A DNA stretch of 64,000 bases from Bacillus testis (GCF_001243895.1 NZ_LN851186.1:2990981-3054980), one strand, 5' to 3'; shown: positions 55,214 to 63,999, numbered from the stretch's first letter. The notes: generated by a model from the sequence alone, not told the origin. Numbers and translations: made by a program.

Positions 55214-56560
55214 TTATTTTTTGGCATCTTTCGAATCATCAGGCTTTTGCCCATTGTCTTCTTTGCTGTCCGCTGTTGTTTTCTCTTCTTGTTCCGTTTC
55301 TTTTAAGCGATCATCATCTGCTTGTTTTTCATCCACAGCTGGATCGGACTCTTCATCGTTTTCTTCAGCTTCATTTTGGCCAGCTGTTTCGTCGGCTTTG
55401 ACTGCGGGCACAGACAGACTGCGCAACTCAATCGCCGGAACTGGCGGATAGAAATCTTCAGAAATCAGCTCTTTCTTTATGGCAGAGCCGGATTCATCAT
55501 AAATTTCCCTGAAAATCTTGATCATCTGCCCCTTTTGCCCTGGCTTCTTCACTTTTGTCAATCCGGCCGGCAACGAAGAATCGTATTGAACAATCGTCTT
55601 CGGCTCAAAAAATTGCTGCTCTTTCCCGATGACTGAATATCGGTACAGCAGAGGGCTTCCTTTCAACATGACGCTAAGGAATCCCTGCCTGTAGCTGAAA
55701 GCGAGCGTATACGAAGAAGCATTTTTATTGGCAAAAACCAAATCCAATCTATCTTTCGGCGACACTTTCGCTTCATAGCCCAATTTTGCATAAGAAGGCA
55801 AAGAAGCGCTAATATTGCGTTCAAGGATCGTAAAATTCGTCGGTAGAATCGCTCCATAAACAGCTGAAGCGATCATATTGAGCGTTTTGGGGCTATAGGC
55901 GTCCGTACCGCTGTCTTTAAGGGCTTTCTCAAGTGAGAATGTGCTTTTTCCTTTGATTGTCAGAGCAGGCACAGCCTTGACGAAGCTGGCCAACTCTTTA
56001 TTGTCGGATGGCGAATGGATATCCGCCTTTGACAGCGCTTTATCCTGTCCGCTCTGATCCAATAAGAAATCTTCCAATTGATACGTTTGTTTTCCGCCGT
56101 CAAGCTGGCTTGCTTTGGACGTTAATTCCTGCTGTAGGCGCGTAACATTGTAAGCATCCGGATTGAGGCTATAAGATGTATCCTTCATCTGTTCGGCCAG
56201 GGCTTGCCGGTCAACGATGACAACCATTCCATTCGCTTTGCCGGCAGTGGCGGATGTCAGCGTCTCCGATATATTAAATTGAAATATTGAATTATCTATT
56301 TGATAGGATCGCTCCTTGAACACGAACGTGATGGCTGTGCCTTTCTTCCATTGCTCAGCAGCACCCTGCAGCATTCTCTCGGCCTGCTGCCTTGTCTTTC
56401 CAGCGATGTCATAGGTTCCTACTTTTGTATTCTCAGCAAACAGGCCCTCTTCTTTAAAGAAATCATCATATGCTTTTACGCCGAAATACGTAAAACTAAA
56501 TATAAATGCCGTCGAGACAAATAATAGTAAAAACACTTTCACAACATGTGTGATCTTCAA
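55214..56560 (-). CDS. VanW-like protein with G5 domain, pilus operon
   Basis: 448 residues: one membrane helix (about 8-28), a peptidoglycan-binding-4-like region (about 45-190), then a VanW-like region (about 220-320: NMIASAVYGAIL...TILERNISASLPSY). A G5 domain follows (about 335-375), then a long acidic, likely disordered tail. The conserved cysteine that usually precedes the VanW helix is absent. The start is TTG with AGGGG 8 bases upstream. The outward wall-binding layout suggests it guides or anchors the pilus through peptidoglycan, which is inference. Confidence 0.75.
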   Translation of the reverse strand: MKITHVVKVFLLLFVSTAFIFSFTYFGVKAYDDFFKEEGLFAENTKVGTYDIAGKTRQQAERMLQGAAEQWKKGTAITFVFKERSYQIDNSIFQFNISETLTSATAGKANGMVVIVDRQALAEQMKDTSYSLNPDAYNVTRLQQELTSKASQLDGGKQTYQLEDFLLDQSGQDKALSKADIHSPSDNKELASFVKAVPALTIKGKSTFSLEKALKDSGTDAYSPKTLNMIASAVYGAILPTNFTILERNISASLPSYAKLGYEAKVSPKDRLDLVFANKNASSYTLAFSYRQGFLSVMLKGSPLLYRYSVIGKEQQFFEPKTIVQYDSSLPAGLTKVKKPGQKGQMIKIFREIYDESGSAIKKELISEDFYPPVPAIELRSLSVPAVKADETAGQNEAEENDEESDPAVDEKQADDDRLKETEQEEKTTADSKEDNGQKPDDSKDAKK

Positions 56561-56581
56561 CTATAACGCCCCTTTAACTGG

Positions 56582-57334
56582 TTACGCTTCAACATGCATC
56601 GACAAGTCCACAATGACACTTGGATCGCCGTTTTGCGCTTTCTTAATATCCTCCACTGCCAAGATTGTCCCCTCGGTGAACAGTAAATCCCCATCTTGAT
56701 TCTTGATGTCTTTTTTGACGCGCTTTCCTTCCAACAGCGAGATTTGTTTCTCTCTTAAAGCCGCCTCCACATCAAGCAAGCCAGCTTCATTTTCAGCAAC
56801 AACCCCTTCAGCCTGCTGTTCCTCCTGGGAACCTGCCAACAGAGATTTCGCATCCGTATAATAATGGTTTTCAGCATCATCGTTTACGATGATGATATCG
56901 CGGCCATAGGTTAAAACAGCTTCCGATGAAATAACGACTTCATGGTCTGCCAGTTTCATTGTCGCTCCAATAATGCTGCCATTCTCTTCATCTACAAAAT
57001 ATTCGATAATTTCACCCAGCAATTGGCCTTTACGGGTAATGACTTTTGTATTTAAGATCTTGATTTTTTTATTGACCAGCTGGTTTGCAATTGGAATTTC
57101 ATTCAAATCTATAACGGCATTTTCATTGGCCACTGTGACGGCATATTCACCGATCCCGATTATTTTCCTAAAAGGAATGGCCCTGACACTTACCTGCCAG
57201 TCTTCATGGTCAACCGTCAAAAAATCGACGGTTCCCTTTTCTGGATTGATTACCAGTGATTTTACTTTCCCTACTTCTGTTCCGTCATTAATGCTGATAA
57301 TAGGCAATTCGATAATCTGTGCACTATTTTTCAT
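56582..57334 (-). CDS. PRC-barrel domain protein, pilus operon
   Basis: 250 residues, no signal or membrane helix. Two PRC-barrel repeats: about 8-85 (DGTEVGKVKSLVINPEKGTV) and 90-165 (RKGQLLGEIIEYFVDEENGSI). A third, weaker unit may be at the end. The ATG at 57334 has AAGGGTG upstream. PRC barrels act as adaptors in RNA processing, photosynthesis and division; the role here is unknown. It is cotranscribed with the VanW and pil genes. Confidence 0.75.
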   Translation of the reverse strand: MKNSAQIIELPIISINDGTEVGKVKSLVINPEKGTVDFLTVDHEDWQVSVRAIPFRKIIGIGEYAVTVANENAVIDLNEIPIANQLVNKKIKILNTKVITRKGQLLGEIIEYFVDEENGSIIGATMKLADHEVVISSEAVLTYGRDIIIVNDDAENHYYTDAKSLLAGSQEEQQAEGVVAENEAGLLDVEAALREKQISLLEGKRVKKDIKNQDGDLLFTEGTILAVEDIKKAQNGDPSVIVDLSMHVEA

Positions 57335-57396
57335 TTTTTCCACACCCTTATATTTTCGCTATCAACCAATAGTACCATTATTTTCTACTATTTATA

Positions 57397-58842
57397 CTAT
57401 TTTTTACTATTTTGCAAGAATTGTTCTGTTATATAATTCAATTGGACTAAAAGCATAGGATACCTATCGAATCTACTTTGGAGTTCAACAAGCAATTCTT
57501 CCAATTTATCGAATTGCTTGGAGCGGATATATAATTGAATCAATTCGATGCTGAATACATAATACGCTTTTGCGGACAGATCGTTGTTCAAGTAGCTTTT
57601 AATAACCGCTTCCGCATCCCATTGGCTCTTGGTGGCAACCGTCAAACGGATATGTTCCAAAAATGTATTCACTAATTGCTTTTGCCACTGTGTTTCATCA
57701 TTGGGTTCTGAAGGAATCGCTTCACTTTCCGCGCTGCCTTCCAATTCGGCCAACTCCATCCATTCCATTTCTTCAATCACGGCTTGTACAGGAATTGGGA
57801 AAGCAGGGACTTCGCTTTCTTCCACTACGTTCTCAGTTGGTTCTATCAGCCATTCTTCTTCATCCCTATTCTCTTCTTTCTCTATAGGCGCTGATTCTTC
57901 TATAGGAAGAGAATACCCATTTGTTGGTAGAACCTCAGCAATATCCGTCTCTTTTATCTCCATTGTCTTTAAGTTTTGCCTATCATCATGCTTTTCTTCG
58001 TCTGCCATAAGAAACAATTCCTCGCTATATAAAGAATCCTCTTCATCCATCTCTGCCAATATCTCTTCTAAAGGCGATATGAACGCTTCCTGGCCGCCCT
58101 CTTTTTCTATGAAAACTAGATCGGACACCAGATCATCAGACGGCAGCTCCAACGAGGCAGCGGCTTCATCCGTCTCTGCAGCAAGCAAAGATTCCTCTTC
58201 CACTATTTGAATGTCCTCTAGATTTTCCAACATGGGAATCACTTCCTCTTCTAGAGGCCCTTCACTGACAATGAATACATCACTGCTGTTTTCCACCTGC
58301 TCTTCCGTATGGATTTCCTCTGCAACCAAATCTATGTTTTGATTCTCTTCTGCTAGATTGTTAACAGGCAATATATTCTCCTCCTGAACGATGCCGCTAT
58401 CTTTATCTTCCACAAAAACCATTTCGTGCTGTCCGCTAATCATTTGTTCGGATATTCCAGCAAAATCTGAAGGAAGTTCCTGATCTGCAGAATCGATTTG
58501 CTTTTTAAGGAAAACGTTCCGTGCCGATTTCACACTGGGCGGCTCCTGTGAAGGAGAAAAGAAGTCTAGTTCTTCTTCCGTATTGACCCCTGCGAATAAT
58601 GCCGTTTGCAGCCTATTGGCTAATACATATGCCAACAACAACAAAAGCAGGATCAGCAAAGAGATTGTTTTCCACATAGGCATAATTTCAGACGCCCATA
58701 CTCCCAGCAGCGAAAATACAATTGAGAAACCCAACAGAAAAAACTTTCCTTTCAAGGATAGCCCTGCCGGTAAAAAATAAAGAAAAGGCACTAAAATGAC
58801 TGCCGCAATGACTGTAAATATCACAATTTCGATTTCCCTCAC
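57397..58842 (-). CDS. Membrane-anchored acidic protein, first gene of the pilus operon
   Basis: 481 residues from the GTG at 58842; the frame is open to 58866 and the exact start is unsure (no strong ribosome site). Two or three membrane helices lie in the first 75 residues. A very acidic stretch of about 290 residues rich in Glu, Asp and Ser follows, then a helical C-terminal part (about 385-480: LSAKAYYVFSIELIQLYIRS) like a TPR. I recognise no family. The layout is reminiscent of FimV/HubP pole organisers, but without LysM this is only an analogy. Confidence 0.7.
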   Translation of the reverse strand: MREIEIVIFTVIAAVILVPFLYFLPAGLSLKGKFFLLGFSIVFSLLGVWASEIMPMWKTISLLILLLLLLAYVLANRLQTALFAGVNTEEELDFFSPSQEPPSVKSARNVFLKKQIDSADQELPSDFAGISEQMISGQHEMVFVEDKDSGIVQEENILPVNNLAEENQNIDLVAEEIHTEEQVENSSDVFIVSEGPLEEEVIPMLENLEDIQIVEEESLLAAETDEAAASLELPSDDLVSDLVFIEKEGGQEAFISPLEEILAEMDEEDSLYSEELFLMADEEKHDDRQNLKTMEIKETDIAEVLPTNGYSLPIEESAPIEKEENRDEEEWLIEPTENVVEESEVPAFPIPVQAVIEEMEWMELAELEGSAESEAIPSEPNDETQWQKQLVNTFLEHIRLTVATKSQWDAEAVIKSYLNNDLSAKAYYVFSIELIQLYIRSKQFDKLEELLVELQSRFDRYPMLLVQLNYITEQFLQNSKK

Positions 58843-58880
58843 CTCAGATTCCGGAAAACATTCCAATTAATAAGACTTTT

Positions 58881-58911
58881 GTCATATTTTGCGCTGATTT
58901 TATTGTATAAT
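58881..58911 (+). promoter_or_regulatory. Candidate promoter of the minor pilin operon, SigE-like
   Basis: GTCATATT (58881-58888), a 15-base spacer, TGTATAAT (58904-58911). The -35 equals the SigE consensus; the -10 fits SigE partly and also fits a SigA TATAAT. It lies 31 bases before the pilV start. The sigma factor is not settled. Confidence 0.45.
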
Positions 58912-58942
58912 AAATTAACAAGATTGGAAAGAAGTGACTTTA

Positions 58943-59443
58943 ATGAAATTTCTTTTATTTTTTACCAACAAAAAGGGATTTACACTGCTTGAAGTCCTTC
59001 TGGCAGTGGCGTTGCTCGGTGTTATAACGATTACGGTCATGGGCTTTTTTTCACAGACATTCCATTTCGCCAAACAAAATGAAAACCGGACAGTTGCCGT
59101 CAATGTAGCGAGGAGTGTACTGAATTATGCCGAAAGCCAGGACTTTGAAAGCATGAATAATTTACTGTCCGCAAATGGCACCATTGGCAAAAATGGCGAA
59201 AAAACAATTCAAATAACCGCGGACAATTGCCAAATGCTCGGATTGAGCGGAGTAAATTGCCAAAAGAGGATCGATTCGAAGATCAATGATGTCATATACA
59301 TAGGCACGATCACGATTGCCAGCCGACAACCTACGAATAACCGTACAGATGCTTCTCTATATAAGTACCTTTTGGATGCAAAAGTCGAAATAAAATGGAA
59401 TAAACAAGACATTACGGTCAAGGGAGTCATTAAAAATGAATAA
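58943..59443 (+). CDS. PilV-like minor prepilin
   Basis: 166 residues. The signal NKKG|FTLLEVLLAVALLGVIT is a class III prepilin peptide with phenylalanine first and E5 kept. The globular part has two cysteines (about 95 and 104). A GTG at 58934 is possible; the ATG at 58943 is preferred. Overlaps the next gene by 8 bases. Minor pilins prime assembly or form the tip. Confidence 0.85.
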   Translation: MKFLLFFTNKKGFTLLEVLLAVALLGVITITVMGFFSQTFHFAKQNENRTVAVNVARSVLNYAESQDFESMNNLLSANGTIGKNGEKTIQITADNCQMLGLSGVNCQKRIDSKINDVIYIGTITIASRQPTNNRTDASLYKYLLDAKVEIKWNKQDITVKGVIKNE

Positions 59444-60068
59444 ACTGCTGCTTTCCCAAAGAGGGATGACCCTAATTGAATTGCTGCTGTCCATCGTTCT
59501 TTCTTCCATTGTCCTTGCAGTTGTGTATTCCTTGTTCGCAACCGGCTTTGAGCTGTACCAAAAGGTGAAAGTCGAAGCGGAACTGCGGGACGATGCTGAT
59601 TATATAGCCACAATGGTCATGAATGAATTCTATGAAAACTCACCGCGAACCATTGAAAACTGGCAATCTCAAGACGGAAAGAGCCTTGGAATCCAACTTG
59701 TCAGGGCCGGTGAAAAATACGTAGAAGAATATATTGTCGAAGACCAGCCACAAAAAGACTTGTTGATTGATGTCTACTTTACAAAAGAACAGCAAAATAA
59801 AAACACATTGCATATCAGAAGAAAAAATAGCAACACCGACCATACAGTGGAGATTGATACACCGCATTCTTCCATATTGGATGAAGATCCAAAGGATAAC
59901 CTCTCAAAGTCCATCATCTCAGTCGGCACCTCTGGAAGATGCTTGGAAGGTAAATGCTCATCTGGAACAATTGAAATGACGCTGGTCCTTCAATCGAATA
60001 AAAAAGGGATTGCGGGTTCATTCATCAAAAGAAAACCTATCACATTCAAGAGCTCGTTCGGATTTTAA
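59436..60068 (+). CDS. PilW/PilJ-like minor prepilin
   Basis: 210 residues. SQRG|MTLIELLLSIVLSSIVLA is the prepilin signal. The region RDDADYIATMVMNEFYENSP resembles GspJ/PilW proteins. It has a CLEGKC loop near 170. Starts within the end of the PilV-like gene and is followed 15 bases on by the PilX-like gene. Confidence 0.85.
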   Translation: MNKLLLSQRGMTLIELLLSIVLSSIVLAVVYSLFATGFELYQKVKVEAELRDDADYIATMVMNEFYENSPRTIENWQSQDGKSLGIQLVRAGEKYVEEYIVEDQPQKDLLIDVYFTKEQQNKNTLHIRRKNSNTDHTVEIDTPHSSILDEDPKDNLSKSIISVGTSGRCLEGKCSSGTIEMTLVLQSNKKGIAGSFIKRKPITFKSSFGF

Positions 60069-60083
60069 CAATGGAGGAAGCCC

Positions 60084-61673
60084 ATGAAAAATAATGAAAA
60101 TGGATCTTCTTTATTAACGGTTTTATTGATGCTTCTTATTTTTACAGTACTTGGATTGGTCTTATTATCCGTTACGATCCAGGGCAGCAAACGCACGGAA
60201 TATCGGGAGACAGAAGTGAAGGAAGAGATTGAGCATATGACTTCCCTGAAAGAAGCAGTTGCCCAAATCAAGAACTTTGTGGATGAACATAATGATCAGC
60301 TAAGCTCAAAAACGACCGAGGACGCTGTCTTAGGCGATTTTCTGAAACAAATGAATGATGCACATAGCGATTCCTATACCATTACCGACGTTTCCAAACA
60401 ACCGCAATATAATGTTGGTGAAAGCCAGACAAGAGTGCTGCTGGCCAAAAGTAAAAAGGATGCGTTTGAGCAGCTTGTCTATATCACAGCAATGCCAAGC
60501 TTCATGAAATACGCTGTCGGATCACAAAGCAATCTTTTCATCAATGGAGCCGCTTCGATAGACGGCGACATCTATGCCAAAAACAAATTATTTGTCAGCC
60601 AAGAGGCCAATTATGTGTACAATTCGGAAAAGCTGAGCGTGGCTACAGGGCTTCCTTCGCTTAGCGCAGCAAGCACCATCTTTCTAGAGGATAATGCTTC
60701 GTCACGTTACCGGTTCTGCGCATCCAGCTGCTATCAAGTGAATGAAAAAACGGATCTTCCTTTCCAACTGCAAACCAGCCATTGGCAGGACAAAAGCAAA
60801 GCGATCAGAGCATTTTCTCCTGATAAAACACCGGTCATCAATAAAGATCCATTCGTTGATTTAAAACTGAAGCAATCGTTTCTCGATAAACTATCGTTGG
60901 CGGGCGTTGATCTTTCTGGGCTATCGGAAGACAGCAGCAAAGAAGAGATTAGCAGAAGATTAAGTGAGGAGATTTCCAATTATCCTGATAATAACAAGAT
61001 AACGAGCTTTACCGAAATAGAGAAAAAAGGGCCAGGCAATTATTTTTATGAAGGATATACCAGCGAAAATGGACCGGATGCTTTCATCGACACTGATTCA
61101 TTGAACATCGGCAGGGACCATTGGCTCATCATTAACGGTAATGCCAAGTTTTCAAACGATATAACGATAAACGGCAATGTTTTAGTCACTGGCGACATTT
61201 ATTTCGAAGGTTCTCATACAATCGACTCTGTCATGTATGCACTCGGCAAGGCAACCTTTACCGATACAGATATTCGAAATCCAGCCACGGTTGATCCTTC
61301 ACAGCCAACAGGTTTCATTATGATGGCTATGGAAGGCCTACAGCTGGCCATCTATGATAAATTTGCCTCTTCCAGCAAGAATAATACAATCAATGGTTTT
61401 CTTTATACGGACAGTTCGGCCGATATTTATGGCGTTGGTTCCCTTGTCCGTGTGAACGGCAGCATTTTTGCCAAACAAAATTTGAGCATTAATGCTTATC
61501 AAGGCGAAGCGAGTGGAGAGAAGGAACGGATTTCCTTCACACCAAGTTCATTGGAGACTGCTTCCCGCTTGAAAGTAAAAAATAATAAACGGCTGTTCAT
61601 CGGCAAATCAAACGCATTGCCGAAAGTAACCAAGTTCGATGTGATTACGGACAATATCATCAAAAATAATTAG
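60084..61673 (+). CDS. PilX-like large pilus-associated protein
   Basis: 529 residues. The N-terminus NENGSSLLTVLLMLLIFTVLG resembles the PilX/GspK signal, with G7|S8 as cleavage site but no E5. The passenger is much larger than usual PilX. Its C-terminal half has repeated short beta units (LIINGNAKF, ITINGNVLVTGDIYFEGS, YGVGSLVRVNGSIFAK) like a bactofilin or right-handed beta helix. AATGGAGGA precedes the ATG. It is the last gene of the operon; it may cap the pilus tip. Confidence 0.8.
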   Translation: MKNNENGSSLLTVLLMLLIFTVLGLVLLSVTIQGSKRTEYRETEVKEEIEHMTSLKEAVAQIKNFVDEHNDQLSSKTTEDAVLGDFLKQMNDAHSDSYTITDVSKQPQYNVGESQTRVLLAKSKKDAFEQLVYITAMPSFMKYAVGSQSNLFINGAASIDGDIYAKNKLFVSQEANYVYNSEKLSVATGLPSLSAASTIFLEDNASSRYRFCASSCYQVNEKTDLPFQLQTSHWQDKSKAIRAFSPDKTPVINKDPFVDLKLKQSFLDKLSLAGVDLSGLSEDSSKEEISRRLSEEISNYPDNNKITSFTEIEKKGPGNYFYEGYTSENGPDAFIDTDSLNIGRDHWLIINGNAKFSNDITINGNVLVTGDIYFEGSHTIDSVMYALGKATFTDTDIRNPATVDPSQPTGFIMMAMEGLQLAIYDKFASSSKNNTINGFLYTDSSADIYGVGSLVRVNGSIFAKQNLSINAYQGEASGEKERISFTPSSLETASRLKVKNNKRLFIGKSNALPKVTKFDVITDNIIKNN

Positions 61674-61680
61674 CCAAGAT

Positions 61681-61715
61681 GAAAGGACGCAGATGTTTGG
61701 TTTCTGCGTCCTTTT
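61681..61715 (+). terminator. Terminator of the minor pilin operon
   Basis: AAAGGACGCAGA and TCTGCGTCCTTT pair around a short loop; TTTTTGTTT follows on the plus strand. Confidence 0.9.
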
Positions 61716-61718
61716 TGT

Positions 61719-62543
61719 TTATTCCATCGCTTTCTTTCTTTTAAGATAATCAATCGTACTGGTATCTTCGAGAATCGTTGCCACATCATATGGCGTCTCG
61801 TTCTGATTGTTTGCTTTGGTCAACTGGCTACTGTCTGCCTGCAACAAGAGATCATAAATATCTGTACGCTGATTTTTAATAGCCTTAACAAACGATGTGT
61901 TCCCTTCCTTATCGACCTTATGGATGAGCGAAGGCGCCTTTTGTAAAATGAACGAGACTGTCTCCCGGTCCCCTCTTATGGCAGCAGCGTGCAGAATGGT
62001 TTCGCGCTGTTTGTTAACCGCACGGATATTTGCATGATGCTTGATCATTAGGGCAGCCATGTCTTTGTCACCATGCAGCACTGCATGGTGAAGCGCCGTA
62101 TTTCCCTGTTCGTCTGTTTCTTTCAAGCCTCCTTTATTTTCTTCCATAAGCCGGTCAAAGACGCCTAAACGTCCCTTGACTTTTTTGTCGCTCCACACCG
62201 TTACGTGGATATGGTCGACCATGAGGGCAGCGGCATTCAATATTGCCTTATCTCCCACCTTCGCACCGTAGTCCAATAAAATCGACGCGATCTGATATTG
62301 CTGGTCGGCCAAAGCTTCTTCTAGAGGATCAATTCCGTCTCTCTTTTCATTGGCCAATCCTTCATTGTCTGCAAGTACTGTTTTCACTGTATGGCGATCC
62401 CCATTTTGAATGGCATTGAACAATTTCTTTTGCTGCGATGCTAATTCTTCTTGGCTTGGCCCGCGTGTGGCCCAAAAAAACAACGCGAGAACCGCCGCAA
62501 TGCCGATGATGAGCGCCAATCCTTGTTTTAATCTCTTTGCCAT
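61719..62543 (-). CDS. Membrane-anchored ankyrin-repeat protein
   Basis: 274 residues: an N-terminal membrane helix (about 7-25), then four to six ankyrin repeats (TDEQGNTALHHAVLHGDKDMAALMIKH, NKQRETILHAAAIRGD, DKEGNTSFVKAIKNQ; fragments named, not full repeats). The repeats are probably outside the membrane, as there is no second helix. GGGAGAGGGAAAGG lies before the ATG. A binding partner cannot be named; it converges with the pilin operon. Confidence 0.85.
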   Translation of the reverse strand: MAKRLKQGLALIIGIAAVLALFFWATRGPSQEELASQQKKLFNAIQNGDRHTVKTVLADNEGLANEKRDGIDPLEEALADQQYQIASILLDYGAKVGDKAILNAAALMVDHIHVTVWSDKKVKGRLGVFDRLMEENKGGLKETDEQGNTALHHAVLHGDKDMAALMIKHHANIRAVNKQRETILHAAAIRGDRETVSFILQKAPSLIHKVDKEGNTSFVKAIKNQRTDIYDLLLQADSSQLTKANNQNETPYDVATILEDTSTIDYLKRKKAME

Positions 62544-62580
62544 GCCTTTCCCTCTCCCTCTGATTCTGGAAAGAAAATAG

Positions 62581-62609
62581 GCTGAATCAACATGAAAGTC
62601 GATTCAGCA
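62581..62609 (-). terminator. Weak hairpin after the Ig-like protein gene
   Basis: GCTGAATC (62581-62588) pairs with GATTCAGC (62601-62608). The minus transcript continues with CTATTTTCTTTCC. Likely a modest terminator before the ankyrin gene. Confidence 0.45.
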
Positions 62610-62618
62610 CGCTTCGAT

Positions 62619-63999
62619 TTAATATAAATCCGTTTCCTTTCCGTTGCCGCCGCCTGGATTGTCATCTTTTTCCCCTTTGCCGACCACTATAACTCTTGTT
62701 CGCGCAGTGAAGGTCTTTTCTTCGGAAATGACAGTCGTTATAACAAATGTTTCTCCTAGTTTCAATCCTTCTAATACGCCGTTATCTAAGACGGAAATAA
62801 AGAATCCATTATCCTCTTTCACTTTTACAGAAATGATATCTGAGGCATCTGCCGGCACAAGTTCAATCGGCATTTTTATCTTTTCGCCTTTTTCGATCGT
62901 AATGCTCTCAGGTACTTTAATGCCTTCCAGTTTCGAACCCACCATGACTTTGATCGTTTCCTTGATAGTACGGTCAGGCGAATAAACCATTACTTCTGCA
63001 GTTCCTGTTCCGACCCCTTTTATCACTCCCGGCTTTGTCACTTGGACAATCGTATTATTTGTGGATTCCCAAATCAGGTTTTTATCTGTGGCATTCGCCG
63101 GTTGGATTGTAATATTGAAATCTGAATACGAATCCCCTTTTTTAATCTTGATCTCATTAGGAGAAATAATGATGTTGGAAATCAAAACTGGAACCACAGT
63201 AATTTTTACCGTTTTTTCGATAATTGTTCCTTCGCTATTATAACCGAATAATGTAAGGAGTGTTTCGCCTTGCTTCTTGCCTGTCAATGTGAACGTGCCT
63301 TTATCAAAAGAAGCAATCTCTTCATGGACAAGCGTGTATTCCAAAGTTGGCTTCCCATCAGTAGGATCGGTCGAAACCTTTAATTCCTTTTCTTCACCGA
63401 CATGGATGGTCAGATCTTCCGCACTGATCTTATTAATCGGGATGCGCACCCTGACTGTTGCTTTCTTGGTAAAGATATTTCCAAAATGATCGGTTACCTG
63501 CACCTCAATGACCGTTTCCCCCGCTTTCAATGCTCTCCCGGTGCCTGTTGCCGGGGCTAGCTGTAAAACAGTGCCGGCACTCATTTCCTTCCATTTGATC
63601 TCTTTGATCCCTGCATCGGCAGGAAGACATTTCAAATCGAGAGAAAAGTTTTTTGTCGAGTCTCTGCTAATAACATATTGATTCGGAAGCTCAATCCCTT
63701 TTAAAGCATAATCAGCCACAATCGTCAGCGCGTTAAATGGACTTCTAGTCAATCTTCCTTCTATCGCATTGAAATCCTGGTATCTTATTTCCGAATGATC
63801 TAATACAAAAGAGCCTTTCTTTTCGGGCGTTACAGCTAAGCTGAACGTAATCGGACTAGCCACAAAGCGGTTGCCACTTCGTTTGTAAGTGATGGTACCA
63901 ATGCTATTCGTAACGGTTATCCCTGATTTACTATCTCCGTGTATAGCCATTCCATCTGAAGACTGTGCAAGATTGACATTCAGATTGGCCGGAAGCTGC
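62619..63999 (-). CDS. Ig-like (BIG2) repeat surface protein, 5' end beyond the window
   Basis: The frame stays open through 63999, so only the C-terminal part is here (at least 459 residues). It contains at least three bacterial Ig-like BIG2 domains (about LTIHVGEEKELKVSTDP, IIISPNEIKIKKGD, VPESITIEKGEKIKMP, spaced by about 80 residues) and ends in a glycine-rich tail without an LPXTG anchor. The earlier part (FSLDLKCLPAD) is less clear. Such proteins are usually secreted adhesins. Its place beyond the ankyrin gene makes a pilus-linked role possible but unproven. Confidence 0.8.
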   Translation of the reverse strand, partial: QLPANLNVNLAQSSDGMAIHGDSKSGITVTNSIGTITYKRSGNRFVASPITFSLAVTPEKKGSFVLDHSEIRYQDFNAIEGRLTRSPFNALTIVADYALKGIELPNQYVISRDSTKNFSLDLKCLPADAGIKEIKWKEMSAGTVLQLAPATGTGRALKAGETVIEVQVTDHFGNIFTKKATVRVRIPINKISAEDLTIHVGEEKELKVSTDPTDGKPTLEYTLVHEEIASFDKGTFTLTGKKQGETLLTLFGYNSEGTIIEKTVKITVVPVLISNIIISPNEIKIKKGDSYSDFNITIQPANATDKNLIWESTNNTIVQVTKPGVIKGVGTGTAEVMVYSPDRTIKETIKVMVGSKLEGIKVPESITIEKGEKIKMPIELVPADASDIISVKVKEDNGFFISVLDNGVLEGLKLGETFVITTVISEEKTFTARTRVIVVGKGEKDDNPGGGNGKETDLY

